From Sphingopyxis sp. (GTDB lineage: Bacteria; Pseudomonadota; Alphaproteobacteria; Sphingomonadales; Sphingomonadaceae), in NCBI GenBank assembly GCA_026125835.1, contig JAHCKJ010000094.1:1-7685 (forward strand): a DNA stretch of 7,685 bases. The letters are read 5' to 3'. Numbering within the stretch: position 1 is the first letter of the stretch; each line of letters opens with the position of its first letter. A program made the position numbers and the translations under genes. Under the pieces are notes generated by a model. The model saw only the letters and a program-made list of their open reading frames with translations. It was not told the origin of the DNA and ran no database searches. Positions 6,591 to 7,685 of this stretch are shown here, piece by piece.

Positions 6591-7625
6591 ATGACCCACC
6601 TTTTGAGGCGGTCGATGGTCTGGGCGGCACTGGTCGCCGCGCCGGTCCCGGTCGGCGCCAGCCCGAGCGCGGCCACGCCGCCGTCCCCTGCCCCCGTCGC
6701 GGCGGATCCGCCCGCTCCTCCCGAAATGGCGAGCGAGATTGTGCCGTTCATCCAGCCGTTCGACCTGGATGCGACGCGCCGCATGTCGGTGCAGGTGACC
6801 ATCGGCGGCCAGGGGCCCTTTGCCTTTCTGGTCGATACCGGCGCCGAACGGACGGTGATCGCCCGCGAACTGGCGATGCGGCTCGGACTGGTCGAAGGGG
6901 CAAAATTGCGCATGGCGACGATCGGCGGATCGGCGACGGTGCCCAGCTTTCGCGTGGCCGCGCTGCAAATGTCGAACCTGCACCTTGCCGCGGTCGACGC
7001 ACCGGCCTTTCATGGCCGCCACATCGGGGCGGCGGGGCTGATCGGCGTCGACATGCTGGAGGAACGGCGGGTGCTGATCGATTTCCGCAAGGAAAAGATG
7101 GAAATTCGCGAAACGCGGCGGCGGGCGCCGCCGATCATCAACGACGACGACGCGATCGTCGTGTCGGCGCGCAATTCGGCGGGGCGCCTGATCCTGTCCG
7201 ACGCGCGGCTGAGCGGTCGGCGCATCGATGTAATCGTCGACACCGGCGCACAGACCAGCGTCGGCAATCCGGCGTTGCAGCAGCTGGTCGCCGAGCGGCG
7301 GGCCAACCGTTTTCCCTTTGTCGCGACCGAGTTGGGCGCGGTGACCGGCGAGGCGGTTCCGGCGATGCGGACCGCAATCAAGCGCATCGTCATCAACGGC
7401 ATGGACGTCAACGATCTGAACGTCAGCTTTGCTGACAGCCAGGCCTTTCGCGCGCTGGGGCTGAACGACCGGCCGGCGTTGCTGCTGGGGATGGACGCGC
7501 TGTCGCTGTTCGACCGGATCGAGATCGATTTCCCGAACAAGCGGGTGGTTTTCGACCTGCCCGACGCGGCGCAGCGCCCCACCGTGCCGCGGTTCGCCGC
7601 CAATATCGCGGGCGACGGCGGATAG
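6591..7625 (+). CDS. Exported aspartic protease with two retropepsin-like lobes
   Basis: A predicted periplasmic or surface peptidase of 344 residues from the ATG at 6591. Residues 1-24 look like a signal peptide (two Arg at 6-7, hydrophobic core MVWAALVAAPVPV, GAS before cleavage), followed by a Pro/Ala-rich linker to about residue 45. Two retropepsin units follow. The first has FLVDTGAERTVI (catalytic Asp82) and a downstream hydrophobic-hydrophobic-Gly motif AGLIGVDML (149-156). The second has VIVDTGAQTSVG (Asp217) and ALLLGMDALSLFD (297-308). Retropepsins normally act as homodimers with one Asp from each chain; having both DTG motifs here suggests one chain forms the active pair. In-frame ATGs at 6561 and 6582 are alternatives; 6591 gives the most typical signal peptide, and codon use agrees. 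The substrate is unknown; PerP of Caulobacter shows that such periplasmic proteases can have regulatory targets. It follows the helicase by 83 bp behind a hairpin, so co-transcription is uncertain. Confidence 0.87.
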   Translation: MTHLLRRSMVWAALVAAPVPVGASPSAATPPSPAPVAADPPAPPEMASEIVPFIQPFDLDATRRMSVQVTIGGQGPFAFLVDTGAERTVIARELAMRLGLVEGAKLRMATIGGSATVPSFRVAALQMSNLHLAAVDAPAFHGRHIGAAGLIGVDMLEERRVLIDFRKEKMEIRETRRRAPPIINDDDAIVVSARNSAGRLILSDARLSGRRIDVIVDTGAQTSVGNPALQQLVAERRANRFPFVATELGAVTGEAVPAMRTAIKRIVINGMDVNDLNVSFADSQAFRALGLNDRPALLLGMDALSLFDRIEIDFPNKRVVFDLPDAAQRPTVPRFAANIAGDGG

Positions 7626-7628
7626 CGC

Positions 7629-7647
7629 GCTTGCCGCCGTGGCAAGC
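7629..7647 (+). terminator. Hairpin after the protease gene
   Basis: GCTTGCC (7629-7635) pairs with GGCAAGC (7641-7647), with one further G-U pair closing a CCG loop, four bases after the protease stop. No T-run follows. Its left side shares CGCTTGCCGC with the hairpin upstream of the same gene, so both may be one type of transcript-end element. Confidence 0.45.
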
Positions 7648-7685
7648 CCTTGCCATAGCGGCGCCATGGCGGTGGCACCGATCCT

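Noticed and set aside
7666..7685. ATG at 7666 that could open another plus-strand gene (MAVAPI...).
   Set aside because: Only 20 bases remain before the window ends, and no Shine-Dalgarno site precedes it, so a gene cannot be supported from this sequence.

Overview
This is high-GC chromosomal DNA with the look of an alphaproteobacterium, most likely a Sphingomonadales member close to Sphingopyxis or Sphingomonas. That placement rests on GC-rich codon use, a GyrB of the long Gram-negative type, and the mix of a minimal RlpA-like protein, a glutaminase, an Lhr-type helicase and a two-lobed retropepsin. It is a family-level impression, not a species call. I see no rRNA, tRNA, CRISPR array, insertion sequence or integrase.

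Layout. Bases 1-2085 (+) hold the 3' part of gyrB, whose first ~128 codons lie off the window. A hairpin (2094-2112) follows its stop. A short secreted RlpA-like protein is at 2220-2624 (+). Bases 2625-3118 are a clearly lower-GC pocket (about 53% by hand count over 2881-3060, against about 68% in a sample of the next gene). The pocket holds an unrecognised minus-strand reading frame (2655-3083) with no ordinary start codon for most of its protein-like length. Glutaminase is at 3119-4045 (-). Across a 53-bp divergent gap from it is an 802-residue DEXH helicase of the ligase-associated/Lhr-core type (4099-6507, +). A hairpin (6533-6551) precedes an exported protein with two aspartic protease motifs (about 6591-7625, +). 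A related hairpin (7629-7647) closes the window.

How the genes relate. This is not an evident operon or a new system. It is a row of mostly independent housekeeping genes: DNA topology (GyrB), envelope/peptidoglycan (RlpA-like), glutamine catabolism (glutaminase), DNA repair (helicase) and envelope proteolysis (retropepsin). The parts most worth a second look are the low-GC pocket with its start-less gene, the helicase without its usual ligase/nuclease partners beside it, and the single-chain double retropepsin.
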